From an uncultured Prevotellaceae bacterium (GTDB lineage Bacteria; Bacteroidota; Bacteroidia; Bacteroidales; Bacteroidaceae), in contig ONMN01000008.1 in NCBI GenBank assembly GCA_900318885.1, positions 1 to 51,524 on the forward strand: DNA of 51,524 bases, read 5' to 3'. The translations under genes were made by a program, and so were the position numbers. Positions within the stretch are counted from its first letter, which is position 1; every line of letters begins with the position of its first letter. Below are positions 6,270-14,426 of the stretch, in pieces. The notes beneath the pieces are model-generated. The model worked only from the letters and a program-made list of their open reading frames with translations, did not search any database and was not told where the DNA came from.

Positions 6270-6293
6270 GGGCTGACCTGTGAAGGTCAGCCC
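6270..6293 (-). terminator. Terminator of the Spy-like gene
   Basis: GGGCTGACCT pairs perfectly with AGGTCAGCCC around a 4-nt loop. Read on the minus strand, the hairpin is followed by TTTACTT. It lies 37 bp past the stop of the gene at 6330-6713. Confidence 0.8.
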
Positions 6294-6329
6294 TGATTTG
6301 TTATCCTGAAAATATACCTTATTATATTA

Positions 6330-6713
6330 TTATTGCTGCGGAGTTGGTTGTCCACCGGGGCGAGGACCACCGGGACGAGGACCGCGATTTCCACCACGCA
6401 TGCCGCCCATACCGAAGCGACGACCACTCATCTGCTGCCACTTCTGATACTGCTCGTCCGTCAGCACCTTCTTCATCTTGTCGTCCACCTTCTTCATCTC
6501 CTCCTGGTGACGCTGCATCTCGGCCTGCTGTTCCTTCATAACGTCGGCAAACTTCGTCTTCTGTTCGGCAGTGAGGTTCAGCTCCTTCTCCATGTTTTGC
6601 ATCATCTGCTGCGGATCCATACGACGCGGACCACGACGCTCACCATTCTCGTTCTGTGCCTGGGTAACTGTCAGTGCCATCAGGGCTACCAAAGTCAAAA
6701 CAATCTTTTTCAT
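6330..6713 (-). CDS. Spy/DUF4890-like periplasmic protein, 127 aa
   Basis: A signal peptide (MKKIVLTLVALMALTVTQAQ) precedes a helical segment with the motif NLTAEQKTKFADVM, related to the LTxxQ motif of Spy/CpxP proteins, and a second helix KKVLTDEQYQKWQQM. The tail, about residues 98-127, is Gly, Arg and Pro rich (MRGGNRGPRPGGPRPGG). Family members are small periplasmic helical proteins, some acting as chaperones or envelope stress sensors. The function here is not shown. The gene is monocistronic with its own terminator and is divergent from the GH43 gene. Confidence 0.8.
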   Translation of the reverse strand: MKKIVLTLVALMALTVTQAQNENGERRGPRRMDPQQMMQNMEKELNLTAEQKTKFADVMKEQQAEMQRHQEEMKKVDDKMKKVLTDEQYQKWQQMSGRRFGMGGMRGGNRGPRPGGPRPGGQPTPQQ

Positions 6714-6890
6714 ACCTTTTTGTCTTTTTAGAAATTAATAATTATGAATCAAAATGTATCTGTCAAAATACGCTTCTTTGACGTCGGACTGCCCCAAATG
6801 GTTTAATGCCTGTCGTAATACTTTCAGCGAACAGCCCGATTTCTTCAACGAAAGCCGGCAAGTCGCTCACTAAAAAAAACAAGGTCATCG

Positions 6891-6922
6891 TTTGGTGGGT
6901 TCGTTTTTTTTCACTACCTTTG
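6891..6922 (+). promoter_or_regulatory. Promoter of the GH43 gene
   Basis: TTTG at 6891-6894 and TACCTTTG at 6915-6922 are separated by 20 nt, a textbook Bacteroidota -33/-7 pair. Transcription would start near 6930 and leave a leader of about 20 nt before ATG 6951. Confidence 0.75.
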
Positions 6923-6950
6923 CAACCAGTAACATAAACCTCGTAAACTT

Positions 6951-8990
6951 ATGAAACGATTATTCATTATCCTGACCTGCTGCCTTGCAGCGTGTGGCCT
7001 CTCGGCCCAGAACCCCTATTTGCCCTTGTGGGAGCACTTGCCCGACGGTGAGCCCCGCGTGTTTGAAGACCCCGATAACCCCGGTAAGTTGCGTGCGTAT
7101 ATCATCGGTTCGCACGACCTGACGTACACGGCCTATTGCGGTCCCGACATCCGCATGTGGTCGGCACCCGTGGAGGACCTGACGCAGTGGAGGGACGAGG
7201 GTCCTATCTTCACATGGTTCGTCAACGGCCAGTGGGACACAATGTTTGCCCCTGACCTGGTAGAAGTGAAGGACAAGGCTACAGGCAAGAAGACCTATTG
7301 GCTGTATCCGCACTCTCGCGGATGGCGCCGCGTGGCAACGGTATGCAAGAGCGACAGACCCGACGGCCCGTTTGTTCCCGTGAACCTGACGGAGGACGGC
7401 ACGCAGTGTCTGCCCGGCTCGCTCATCGACTTTGACCCGTCGGTATTCATCGAGAACATCACGAACAAGAAGGACAAGGACTTCGACAAGGGCTTCCGCG
7501 CCTACGTATTCTATGGTTTCCAGCACTCTACGGCCTGCGAACTTGACCAGCAGACGATGTACTCGAAGCGCGAGGGCACGGAAATCATTGACCCGTTTAT
7601 TCCTGCCAGCAGTGCCGACGGCAGACTGTTGGACAAGCCGGGCAGCGAGTATAAGGCTCTGTACGAAGGTCAGAACCCGCTGGACTTCAACTTCTTCGAG
7701 GCTTCTTCGATTCGTCAGGTTGGCAACAAATACGTGATGGTGTTCTCTGGCTATAGCGGCAAGGAATACGGACTGGGCAATACCAACTCGGCCCTGCGCT
7801 ATGCCTTCGGCGACAGCCCTCTCGGCCCTTGGCGCGCTGGTGGTGTGCTGGTGGATTCGCGCGGTGTGGTGCTGAACGAGGACGGTTCGAAACTCATCAC
7901 CACCAATGCCGGACATAACACCCACGGTTCGATACAGGAAATCAACGGCCAGTGGTATGTGTTCTACCACCGTCCGCCACGCGGCTTCGGCTTTGCCCGT
8001 CAGGCAATGGTCGCTCCCGTGAAAATTACGTGGGACAAGAAACCCGTAGCGAAGGGCGGCGTGGTGAAGATTACGGCCTACGACCCCTATACGAAGGATA
8101 ACGCATGGACGGCAAAAGCCACCGACGGCAACGAATATACCGGTGCGGAGGTGACTTCGGAGGGTTTCCAAATTTTCGGTCTGCCCCCCTACCAGTATTA
8201 TTCTGCCGGTATTGCCTGCTTCATGACAGGCGGTACGAACAGTAACGAATGGATGCAGGACAACTTCGACGTGTGGAACAACTCGATGGATCTGGCTGGC
8301 ATCACCAACGGCGGTATCGTAGGCTTTAAGTACTTCGGTTTCGGTGGTCTGGCTCAGGACACGAAGGGCGTGAAGGCCTTCGAAGGTACGAAGGCCGGCG
8401 ACGGCACGATGCTGAACCTGAACCTGTCGTCGGGCGGACACGGTGCATTCAAGATTCACGTAATGCTCGACAACCCCTGGAAGGGTCAGGAGATTGCCAC
8501 GTTCGACATCCCTGCCGATGCACCGAAGATGGGACTGATGTATCAGGCTCCCGTTGCTGCTGTCGAGGGACTGAGCGGCAAGCACGCCATCTACTTGGTG
8601 GCCGAAGGTCCTGAGGTACAGGCTCCGCAACAGCCGCAGTGGGGTCGTCGTCCGCAGGGTCCTCAGCGTCCGCAGGGATTGTTCGACCTGCACGGCATCG
8701 CCTTCAGCAAGGGTGGACAGAAGTGTGAAGCTCCTGTTGTTCCCCAGGTGACCATTACGGTTGACGGCAAACAGCTGATTATGCCTACGACACCTATTCG
8801 CAGCACGAACCTGAACGGATATACCGACTTGTGTCACTATCAGGTGTACGGTCCGCTGAAGGACAACAGCGTCATCAAGGCGACGGCCAGCGATCCTGCA
8901 GTAAAGTGCACGGTAGGCGCCATCACCAACGGACGTTCGGTAGTGAAAGCGACGTACAAGGGAATCGAAAAGATTTATCTGATTAATTAA
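6951..8990 (+). CDS. Secreted GH43-like glycoside hydrolase, 679 aa
   Basis: A signal peptide (MKRLFIILTCCLAACGLSAQ) is followed by a five-bladed propeller domain, about residues 25-360. Candidate catalytic residues of the GH43 type are visible: an Asp in RVFEDPD (general base), an Asp in LIDFDPSVFIE (pKa modulator) and the Glu of NFFEASSIR (general acid). The same blocks in order (GSHD, MFAPDLVE, HNTHGSIQEI, YHRPP) occur in arabinan/xylan-type GH43 enzymes. The C-terminal 300 residues look like beta-sandwich carbohydrate-binding domains, with a Gln/Pro/Arg-rich insert (QAPQQPQWGRRPQGPQ). The substrate is not fixed by the sequence; arabinosidase or xylosidase activity is likely. It is a single-gene unit, with a heptad-repeat hairpin at its 3' end. 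Confidence 0.8.
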   Translation: MKRLFIILTCCLAACGLSAQNPYLPLWEHLPDGEPRVFEDPDNPGKLRAYIIGSHDLTYTAYCGPDIRMWSAPVEDLTQWRDEGPIFTWFVNGQWDTMFAPDLVEVKDKATGKKTYWLYPHSRGWRRVATVCKSDRPDGPFVPVNLTEDGTQCLPGSLIDFDPSVFIENITNKKDKDFDKGFRAYVFYGFQHSTACELDQQTMYSKREGTEIIDPFIPASSADGRLLDKPGSEYKALYEGQNPLDFNFFEASSIRQVGNKYVMVFSGYSGKEYGLGNTNSALRYAFGDSPLGPWRAGGVLVDSRGVVLNEDGSKLITTNAGHNTHGSIQEINGQWYVFYHRPPRGFGFARQAMVAPVKITWDKKPVAKGGVVKITAYDPYTKDNAWTAKATDGNEYTGAEVTSEGFQIFGLPPYQYYSAGIACFMTGGTNSNEWMQDNFDVWNNSMDLAGITNGGIVGFKYFGFGGLAQDTKGVKAFEGTKAGDGTMLNLNLSSGGHGAFKIHVMLDNPWKGQEIATFDIPADAPKMGLMYQAPVAAVEGLSGKHAIYLVAEGPEVQAPQQPQWGRRPQGPQRPQGLFDLHGIAFSKGGQKCEAPVVPQVTITVDGKQLIMPTTPIRSTNLNGYTDLCHYQVYGPLKDNSVIKATASDPAVKCTVGAITNGRSVVKATYKGIEKIYLIN

Positions 8991-8992
8991 TG

Positions 8993-9049
8993 TAGAGGTG
9001 AGTGGTGAGAGGTGAGAGGTAAGAGCTTACCACTTACCTCTTACCTCTA
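8993..9049. repeat. Inverted heptad arrays between convergent genes
   Basis: Two bases after the GH43 stop, four units of the GAGGTRA type (8993-9020) are followed by three units of the reverse complement (9027-9047). The two halves pair into a stem of about 20 bp with an AAGAGC loop region. It lies between convergent GH43 and rmlC and could serve as a terminator without a U-tract. Confidence 0.85.
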
Positions 9050-9075
9050 ACGAGACTGAGCTTGCGAAAGTTGAG

Positions 9076-9630
9076 TCAATAGGTGAACGGACTGTCGAAA
9101 TCGCGCAATAAAGCATGGCGCGTATCCTTTTCCGACAAGATGGCCTTGTCGATAGGGATGCGCCAGTCGATGCCCAGCGAATCGTCGAGAATACTGATGC
9201 CCGCGTCGGCCTCAGGGTGATAGAACTCGTCACACTTATACTGGAAAACAGCCGTGGGTGACAGCACGGCAAAACCGTGGGCAAAACCCTTGGAGATGAA
9301 GAACTGCCGGTGGTTGTCCTCCGTGAGTTCCACGGCGACATGCTGTCCGTAGGTGGGACTGCCTTTGCGGATGTCGACGGCAACATCGAGTACGGCACCA
9401 CGTACGCAGCGCACGAGTTTGCTCTGGGTGAACGGCGGACGCTGGAAGTGGAGTCCTCGCATGACACCATAGGAGGACATGCTCTCGTTGTCCTGTACGA
9501 AGGTAATCGGTGCGACTTGCGCGTCGAAGTCGCGCTGAGAGAACGACTCGAAGAAATAGCCCCTGGCATCGGCAAAGACGCGCGGTTCGATAATATATAA
9601 GCCGTCAATGGCTGTCTTGATAATATTCAT
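9076..9630 (-). CDS. rmlC: dTDP-4-dehydrorhamnose 3,5-epimerase
   Basis: The 184-residue protein has the full RmlC cupin signature: GLHFQRPPFTQSKLVRC with the catalytic His, VAVDIRKGSPTYGQ, FFISKGFAHGFAVLSPTAVFQYKCDEFYHPEA with the second His and the active-site Tyr, and LGIDWRIP. The enzyme epimerises C3 and C5 of dTDP-4-keto-6-deoxyglucose in dTDP-L-rhamnose synthesis. The length is normal. It is the last gene of the four-gene operon and starts 2 nt after the histidine-kinase stop. The other rml genes are not in the window, so its place behind a sensor kinase and a GH31 enzyme is odd. Confidence 0.93.
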   Translation of the reverse strand: MNIIKTAIDGLYIIEPRVFADARGYFFESFSQRDFDAQVAPITFVQDNESMSSYGVMRGLHFQRPPFTQSKLVRCVRGAVLDVAVDIRKGSPTYGQHVAVELTEDNHRQFFISKGFAHGFAVLSPTAVFQYKCDEFYHPEADAGISILDDSLGIDWRIPIDKAILSEKDTRHALLRDFDSPFTY

Positions 9631-9632
9631 TC

Positions 9633-11402
9633 TTAACTTCTTTCGCCTAATGGTAATGTGACTTTGAAACGGGCTCCCGGTCCGGCAAACGTCGTGTCGA
9701 GTACCACGTCGCCACCCATGCGGCGAGCCATTGTACGACCGAAGGTGAGTCCGAGACCCAACCCCTCCTTGAACGAATCGAGCTTGACGAACCGCTCGAA
9801 GACGTGGTCGGCTTCGCTGGCAGGTATGCCGGGACCATTGTCCTCGATGTAGATTTCGAGTTGACTGTCGGTCATTGCGGTACGCACGACAATGGCCCCG
9901 CCCTCTGCGGGAATATTCTTGTAAGCATTGTCGAGCAGCGGATTGAGGATGCGCTGCAGAAGCACCTCATGGGAATGGACAATGACGTCGTCGGACAAGG
10001 CGCTTTCGTAGTGGAGCACCTCCTGCGGACGGAAGAAATTGGTGCAGAAATAATTCAGCGCACTGCGTATCAGTTCGTTGCACTGGAAGGGCTTCAGTTC
10101 GATTTCCTTGTCGAGTGCATCGCCGCGCGATATCTCCAACACCTCGTTGACCATCGTCGTGATGAGTCGCGTGTTATGTAACATCGTCTCGGAGATGTGG
10201 TTACGCTCTTCGGGAGTGATATCGTTGCCGGAAGAGGCCAGCACCTGTGCAAAACCGCTGATGATGTTCAGAGGTGTGCGCACCTCGTGACTGACGTTCT
10301 GAATGAAGTCCGTCTTCACCTTCTCGGCTTCGATAACATGTTGGTAGGCGGACTCCATCTGACGCCAGTGACGACGACGACTCTGGACGATATATATCAG
10401 GGCGGCGATGAGCAGCAAGAGCAAACTGATAACGACGACCATGCTGTAGAACATGACACGGCCCTGCTGACGACGCACCTCGTACATTTGCAACTCGCTC
10501 TCGATGCCCTCCATCGAACTCTTGAGGATAAAGCTGTTGATGGAGTCACTTTGTTCAGTGCCCTTCTTCAAGGCATCGAAGGCCTCTTTCCAACGACCAG
10601 CCTGAGCGTAAACCTCTGCCTGAGTTTCGTAAGGATTATCGATGGCGTCTGTGGCGAGTTTGACGGCTTCGTCAGCCTGTCCATGGGAAGCAAGCCACTG
10701 AATTTCAAGCTGTCGTCCGTGAACGGAGTTGAAGCCTTTGGCCACGCCTTCTTTATATGCCTTATAGCCTTTCACGAAATTGGCCGTATCGCCCAACGCA
10801 AGGTAGCCCAGCGTGCGACGCGTCTCGATGTCGAAGACGCGGTCCGGAGAACTCTCACCAGCCAGTTCGAGGGCTTTGTCGATGAGTTTCATCGCCTCCC
10901 GAGGGTCTTCGTTCATGGTGATATTGACGAGATTCATGTAGATGGGTGGCATACTCTCTCTATAGCCTTCCTTCTCCATGCGATGGATAACATCCCAGAA
11001 ACACTGTTTTGCAGCCTCTTTGTTACCGCTGTAGTTATAGATATGTCCCATCATGTTGACAGCCATATACATCTCCTTGTCGAGCTTCTTCTCAGTGAGT
11101 TCGCGAGAGAGCTGCTTGCCCAGTCGGTAGGCCTCGAAGATGTTCATGTGGTTCAACTCGAAGATGACCTCGTTGCAACGCTGCGTATAGTAGGCATGCT
11201 GGTCGCCCTGAGCCAGCAGATAATTCTGCAAGGCATGTACGGCGGGATAGAAACGCGCACTGTCGCCATCGTTGAAGGCATGATGCATGGAGTCGCGGAG
11301 GGTGAGATACTCCTTCGACGACTTATAGTCATCAGCAGCCCTTAGCGTCGTGACGCCCGAAGCCAACAGCAATACGGTCAGGATGGTGATTCTGATGTTC
11401 AT
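9633..11402 (-). CDS. TPR-containing sensor histidine kinase, 589 aa
   Basis: A signal peptide (ending LRAAD) is followed by about 290 residues of helical TPR-like repeats (EAYRLGKQL, NYSGNKEAAKQCF, EDPREAMKLIDKAL). One transmembrane segment (FYSMVVVISLLLLLIAALIYIV, near residues 325-347), a short coiled coil and a HisKA domain with the H-box NVSHEVRTPLN come next. An HATPase domain follows with N-box LLDNAYKN, G1 EDNGPGIP and G2 GLGLGLTFGRTM. It should autophosphorylate, sensing through periplasmic TPRs. It has no receiver domain and no response regulator neighbour. It lies 3 nt after the GH31 gene and 2 nt before rmlC, in one operon. Confidence 0.9.
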   Translation of the reverse strand: MNIRITILTVLLLASGVTTLRAADDYKSSKEYLTLRDSMHHAFNDGDSARFYPAVHALQNYLLAQGDQHAYYTQRCNEVIFELNHMNIFEAYRLGKQLSRELTEKKLDKEMYMAVNMMGHIYNYSGNKEAAKQCFWDVIHRMEKEGYRESMPPIYMNLVNITMNEDPREAMKLIDKALELAGESSPDRVFDIETRRTLGYLALGDTANFVKGYKAYKEGVAKGFNSVHGRQLEIQWLASHGQADEAVKLATDAIDNPYETQAEVYAQAGRWKEAFDALKKGTEQSDSINSFILKSSMEGIESELQMYEVRRQQGRVMFYSMVVVISLLLLLIAALIYIVQSRRRHWRQMESAYQHVIEAEKVKTDFIQNVSHEVRTPLNIISGFAQVLASSGNDITPEERNHISETMLHNTRLITTMVNEVLEISRGDALDKEIELKPFQCNELIRSALNYFCTNFFRPQEVLHYESALSDDVIVHSHEVLLQRILNPLLDNAYKNIPAEGGAIVVRTAMTDSQLEIYIEDNGPGIPASEADHVFERFVKLDSFKEGLGLGLTFGRTMARRMGGDVVLDTTFAGPGARFKVTLPLGERS

Positions 11403-11405
11403 AGT

Positions 11406-14405
11406 CTATAGCTTTACACTGACAGCTTTGCCGTTATACTGTACCATCGTGCCCTCGGGATTGTCGAAATTCAAAGTCTTCGGAGCATCCTTCGTAATCA
11501 GCACAACGTTGAAGCGGCGATTCTTCAACATGCCAGGGAACTGTCCCTTGCGGGCACCGAAGGAAACGGTACGGGAGGCATCGTCGTAGGTGATGTCGAT
11601 GGTAGCATACTTGCCCTTCTCGTAGTTGTAGTTCGTGCCTTCGTCCTCATAGAGTTGGAACGAACCGTTCTGACCTGCATAGACGTAGAGGTTGATAAGT
11701 TCTGCGGGCTTCTCATCGCTCCACTGCAGTTCAGGGCCGAATGGGATGATGGCACCCTCGCGCACGAAGACAGGAATCTGTTCGTAAGGTGCATCAACAA
11801 TAAGACGCTGACCACCCTCAACATACTCGTTGGTGTAGAGATTATACCAGCCACACTGGGCGGGGAAGTAAACCGAGCGATTGCGGGCCTTGTAGTAACC
11901 CACAGGACAAGCCATCAGCGCAGGACCGAACATCCACTGATTGCCGATGTTCTCGACTTCCTTATCACCATTGAAGTCCATTACCAAGGCGCGCATCAGG
12001 GTGTAATCCTTGAAGTGAGCCCAACCTGCCATCGAATAGAGATAAGGCATGAGACGATAGCGCAGCTTATTATAGTAAGCGAACGACTGATAGCAGGGAT
12101 GTTCATCGGGCACAATTTTCCAGATTTCACGCTCCGGCCACTGGCCATGGGTGCGGAAGATGGGAATAAAGCAACCGAACTGGTGCCAACGAGTCTGCAA
12201 CTCGCGCCACTCCTTCAGGTCGTCGTTCTCGATACCTTTGTTCATATACAATTGCTGTGCAGCGACATAACGGTTCTCCACGCAGAAACCGCCCTGGTCC
12301 ATGCCCCAGAAAGGAATACCCGACATGGCATAGTTCAGGCCTGCCGTCATCTGGGCACGCATATCCTCCCAACGGGTACCTATGTCACCACTCCAGGTAG
12401 CCGTAGAGAAGCGCTGTTCGCCAGCGAATCCGCTACGCGTCAGCAAAAATACGCGAGGCTCAGCCACCTTACCTTTATAGAGTTTCTTCCAAGTATCACG
12501 CTGACCATTATAAATAGCATCGGCATTGACAATTGAATAGGCATTGAAATACTCGGTCGATGTACCCAGTGCTGTAGGACCACTCAAAGCCTTGCGATAC
12601 CACATGGGCGTACAGTCGCGAACATTAGGTTCAGAAGCATCCATCCACCATGCATCGATACCGGCAATACCGTCGTGGGTGTACTTCGAGAAGAGGTTCT
12701 CATCCATCTGGCGCCAGAACATCTTGCGGGCACCAGCGTCGTAGGCATCGTAGAACGAGCCACGGAAACCGAGCCAATCGTGGATATCATCCTTGATGGC
12801 CTGATGATACATCCAACCGTTCTTATCAAGTTCCTTGTAGTTATCCACAGTATCGTAGAACTTGGGCCATACGGAAATCATGAAACGTCCGTGCATCTGG
12901 TGAATGCTGTCGAGCAGAGCCTGCGGATTGGGATAACGGGCCGACTCAAAAGTATGGTCGCCCCAAGAGTCGAGTTTCCAGTAGTTCCAGTCCTGTACGA
13001 TATTATCAATCGGCAACTGACGCTTGCGGAACTCAGCAAAGGCATCCTCAAGCTCCTTCGACTCCTTATAGCGCTCCTTGCACATCCAGTAACCCAGCAA
13101 CCACTTGGGATAGAGCGAAGCCTTACCCGTCAGCGTACGATAGCCCGAGATGACCTGATCGAGGTTCTCGCCAGCGATGAAGTAATAGTCCATGTCCTTG
13201 GCCATCTCGCTCCAGATGGAGAGCTGTTCGCGCTCTTGCTTTGAGCGGGGCTCAGCAACGCGCAGACCGCAATAGGCCTCGCCACCATCGGGCTGCCACT
13301 CGATACGCAGTTGATTCTTCGCGCCCTTACGGACCTGAGCTGTGAACTTAAAGGTGTTGGGATTCCATGCCGTGCGCCAACGCTCAGGCACCACCTCCTT
13401 ACCATCGATATACACCTTTACATAGCCTGAGTAATAAAGGATAAACTGGCGCTCCTCAGCCTTACCCTGACATTTACCACAACACTCCGGCTCGATGAAA
13501 CCCTCATAGACCACAGTAGCCCCATTGAGGTTCACACCCTTGGGCAGATTCTTCAAGCCACCATTATCGGTCTTGTTGGCAATCTCAGAACCAGCAGGAT
13601 AGGCATACTCGTAATAGATGGAGTCCTCGTCGCGCACAGTCTTCTTCCCGTCCTTTTCTATATAGATACCTGTAAGATGGCCTTCCCTACCCTGCCGGTC
13701 GTAGAGTTTGAAGGCACGGTTCAGTTGCAGATAGTCATTCGGATTACCAAAGCGGCAGTACGAATAGCTATCCCACAAAATACCATAGTTCTTATTCGAC
13801 AACACGAAAGGAATTGACACCTTAGTATTATACTGGAACAGGTCCTCGTTCTTGCCCTTCATATTAAATTCCTCGCTCTGGTGCTGACCCAGTCCGTAAA
13901 ATGCCTCATCTTCAGGTGAGTCGAACTTCATCTGCCAGGTAAGGCCATGCTTCATCTCCTCGGTAATAGGAGCACCTCCCTTAGCACCATACTCGCGCTC
14001 AGGCACGGTGAAGTCCCAGAACTTCTTACCGTCCTCGGCCTCCTTCAGCAACTGCTGACCATTGGCATCATAGAAGGTCACTGCACCTGTCTCCTTATCC
14101 ACGCGGGCCTCGACATTAGCCGCCTTCACGCTGACCTTGTCACCATCCGTCACCGTAAACTTTGGTTTTGCCGTCTGTTGGACAATCATCAAACTCTGCT
14201 TCTGCGGCAGTTGTGCCTTGGATGTCGCCTGCACGCGGATGATGTTGTCGTTCACTACTTGCAGGCGCACCACCTGTGCACCGCCTGCCTTTACATTCTT
14301 TACGGGAATGGTTACAAACTGACCCTCGGTCGTGTAGTCAGCAGCCATCACTGCTACTGCCATACATGCCAGCACTCCCGTCGCGATTGTTCTAATAAAT
14401 TTCAT
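11406..14405 (-). CDS. Secreted GH31 glycosidase with PA14 insert (alpha-xylosidase type)
   Basis: The 999-residue protein has a signal peptide (MKFIRTIATGVLACMAVAVMA), an N-terminal beta-sandwich, a PA14-like insert (about residues 280-385, GFIEPECCGKCQGKAEE to LRIEWQPDGGEAYCGLRV) and a GH31 barrel. Candidate catalytic residues are the Asp of WWMDASEPN (nucleophile) and the Asp of TWSGDIGTRW (acid/base). The PA14 insert is known from Bacteroides xyloglucan-type alpha-xylosidases, so alpha-xylosidase is the best guess; alpha-glucosidase is possible. The gene follows the LacI-sensor fusion by 21 nt and precedes the histidine kinase by 3 nt. It is thus the natural target of the regulator encoded upstream. 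Confidence 0.88.
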   Translation of the reverse strand: MKFIRTIATGVLACMAVAVMAADYTTEGQFVTIPVKNVKAGGAQVVRLQVVNDNIIRVQATSKAQLPQKQSLMIVQQTAKPKFTVTDGDKVSVKAANVEARVDKETGAVTFYDANGQQLLKEAEDGKKFWDFTVPEREYGAKGGAPITEEMKHGLTWQMKFDSPEDEAFYGLGQHQSEEFNMKGKNEDLFQYNTKVSIPFVLSNKNYGILWDSYSYCRFGNPNDYLQLNRAFKLYDRQGREGHLTGIYIEKDGKKTVRDEDSIYYEYAYPAGSEIANKTDNGGLKNLPKGVNLNGATVVYEGFIEPECCGKCQGKAEERQFILYYSGYVKVYIDGKEVVPERWRTAWNPNTFKFTAQVRKGAKNQLRIEWQPDGGEAYCGLRVAEPRSKQEREQLSIWSEMAKDMDYYFIAGENLDQVISGYRTLTGKASLYPKWLLGYWMCKERYKESKELEDAFAEFRKRQLPIDNIVQDWNYWKLDSWGDHTFESARYPNPQALLDSIHQMHGRFMISVWPKFYDTVDNYKELDKNGWMYHQAIKDDIHDWLGFRGSFYDAYDAGARKMFWRQMDENLFSKYTHDGIAGIDAWWMDASEPNVRDCTPMWYRKALSGPTALGTSTEYFNAYSIVNADAIYNGQRDTWKKLYKGKVAEPRVFLLTRSGFAGEQRFSTATWSGDIGTRWEDMRAQMTAGLNYAMSGIPFWGMDQGGFCVENRYVAAQQLYMNKGIENDDLKEWRELQTRWHQFGCFIPIFRTHGQWPEREIWKIVPDEHPCYQSFAYYNKLRYRLMPYLYSMAGWAHFKDYTLMRALVMDFNGDKEVENIGNQWMFGPALMACPVGYYKARNRSVYFPAQCGWYNLYTNEYVEGGQRLIVDAPYEQIPVFVREGAIIPFGPELQWSDEKPAELINLYVYAGQNGSFQLYEDEGTNYNYEKGKYATIDITYDDASRTVSFGARKGQFPGMLKNRRFNVVLITKDAPKTLNFDNPEGTMVQYNGKAVSVKL

Positions 14406-14426
14406 TTCGTAGTTCTTATTTGTTTT

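Noticed and set aside
6960-8837. A 625-codon open frame on the minus strand, antisense to the GH43 gene
   Set aside because: It has no start signal and shows no domain pattern. It mirrors the codon bias of the GC-rich GH43 gene on the other strand, whose protein has clear family motifs.
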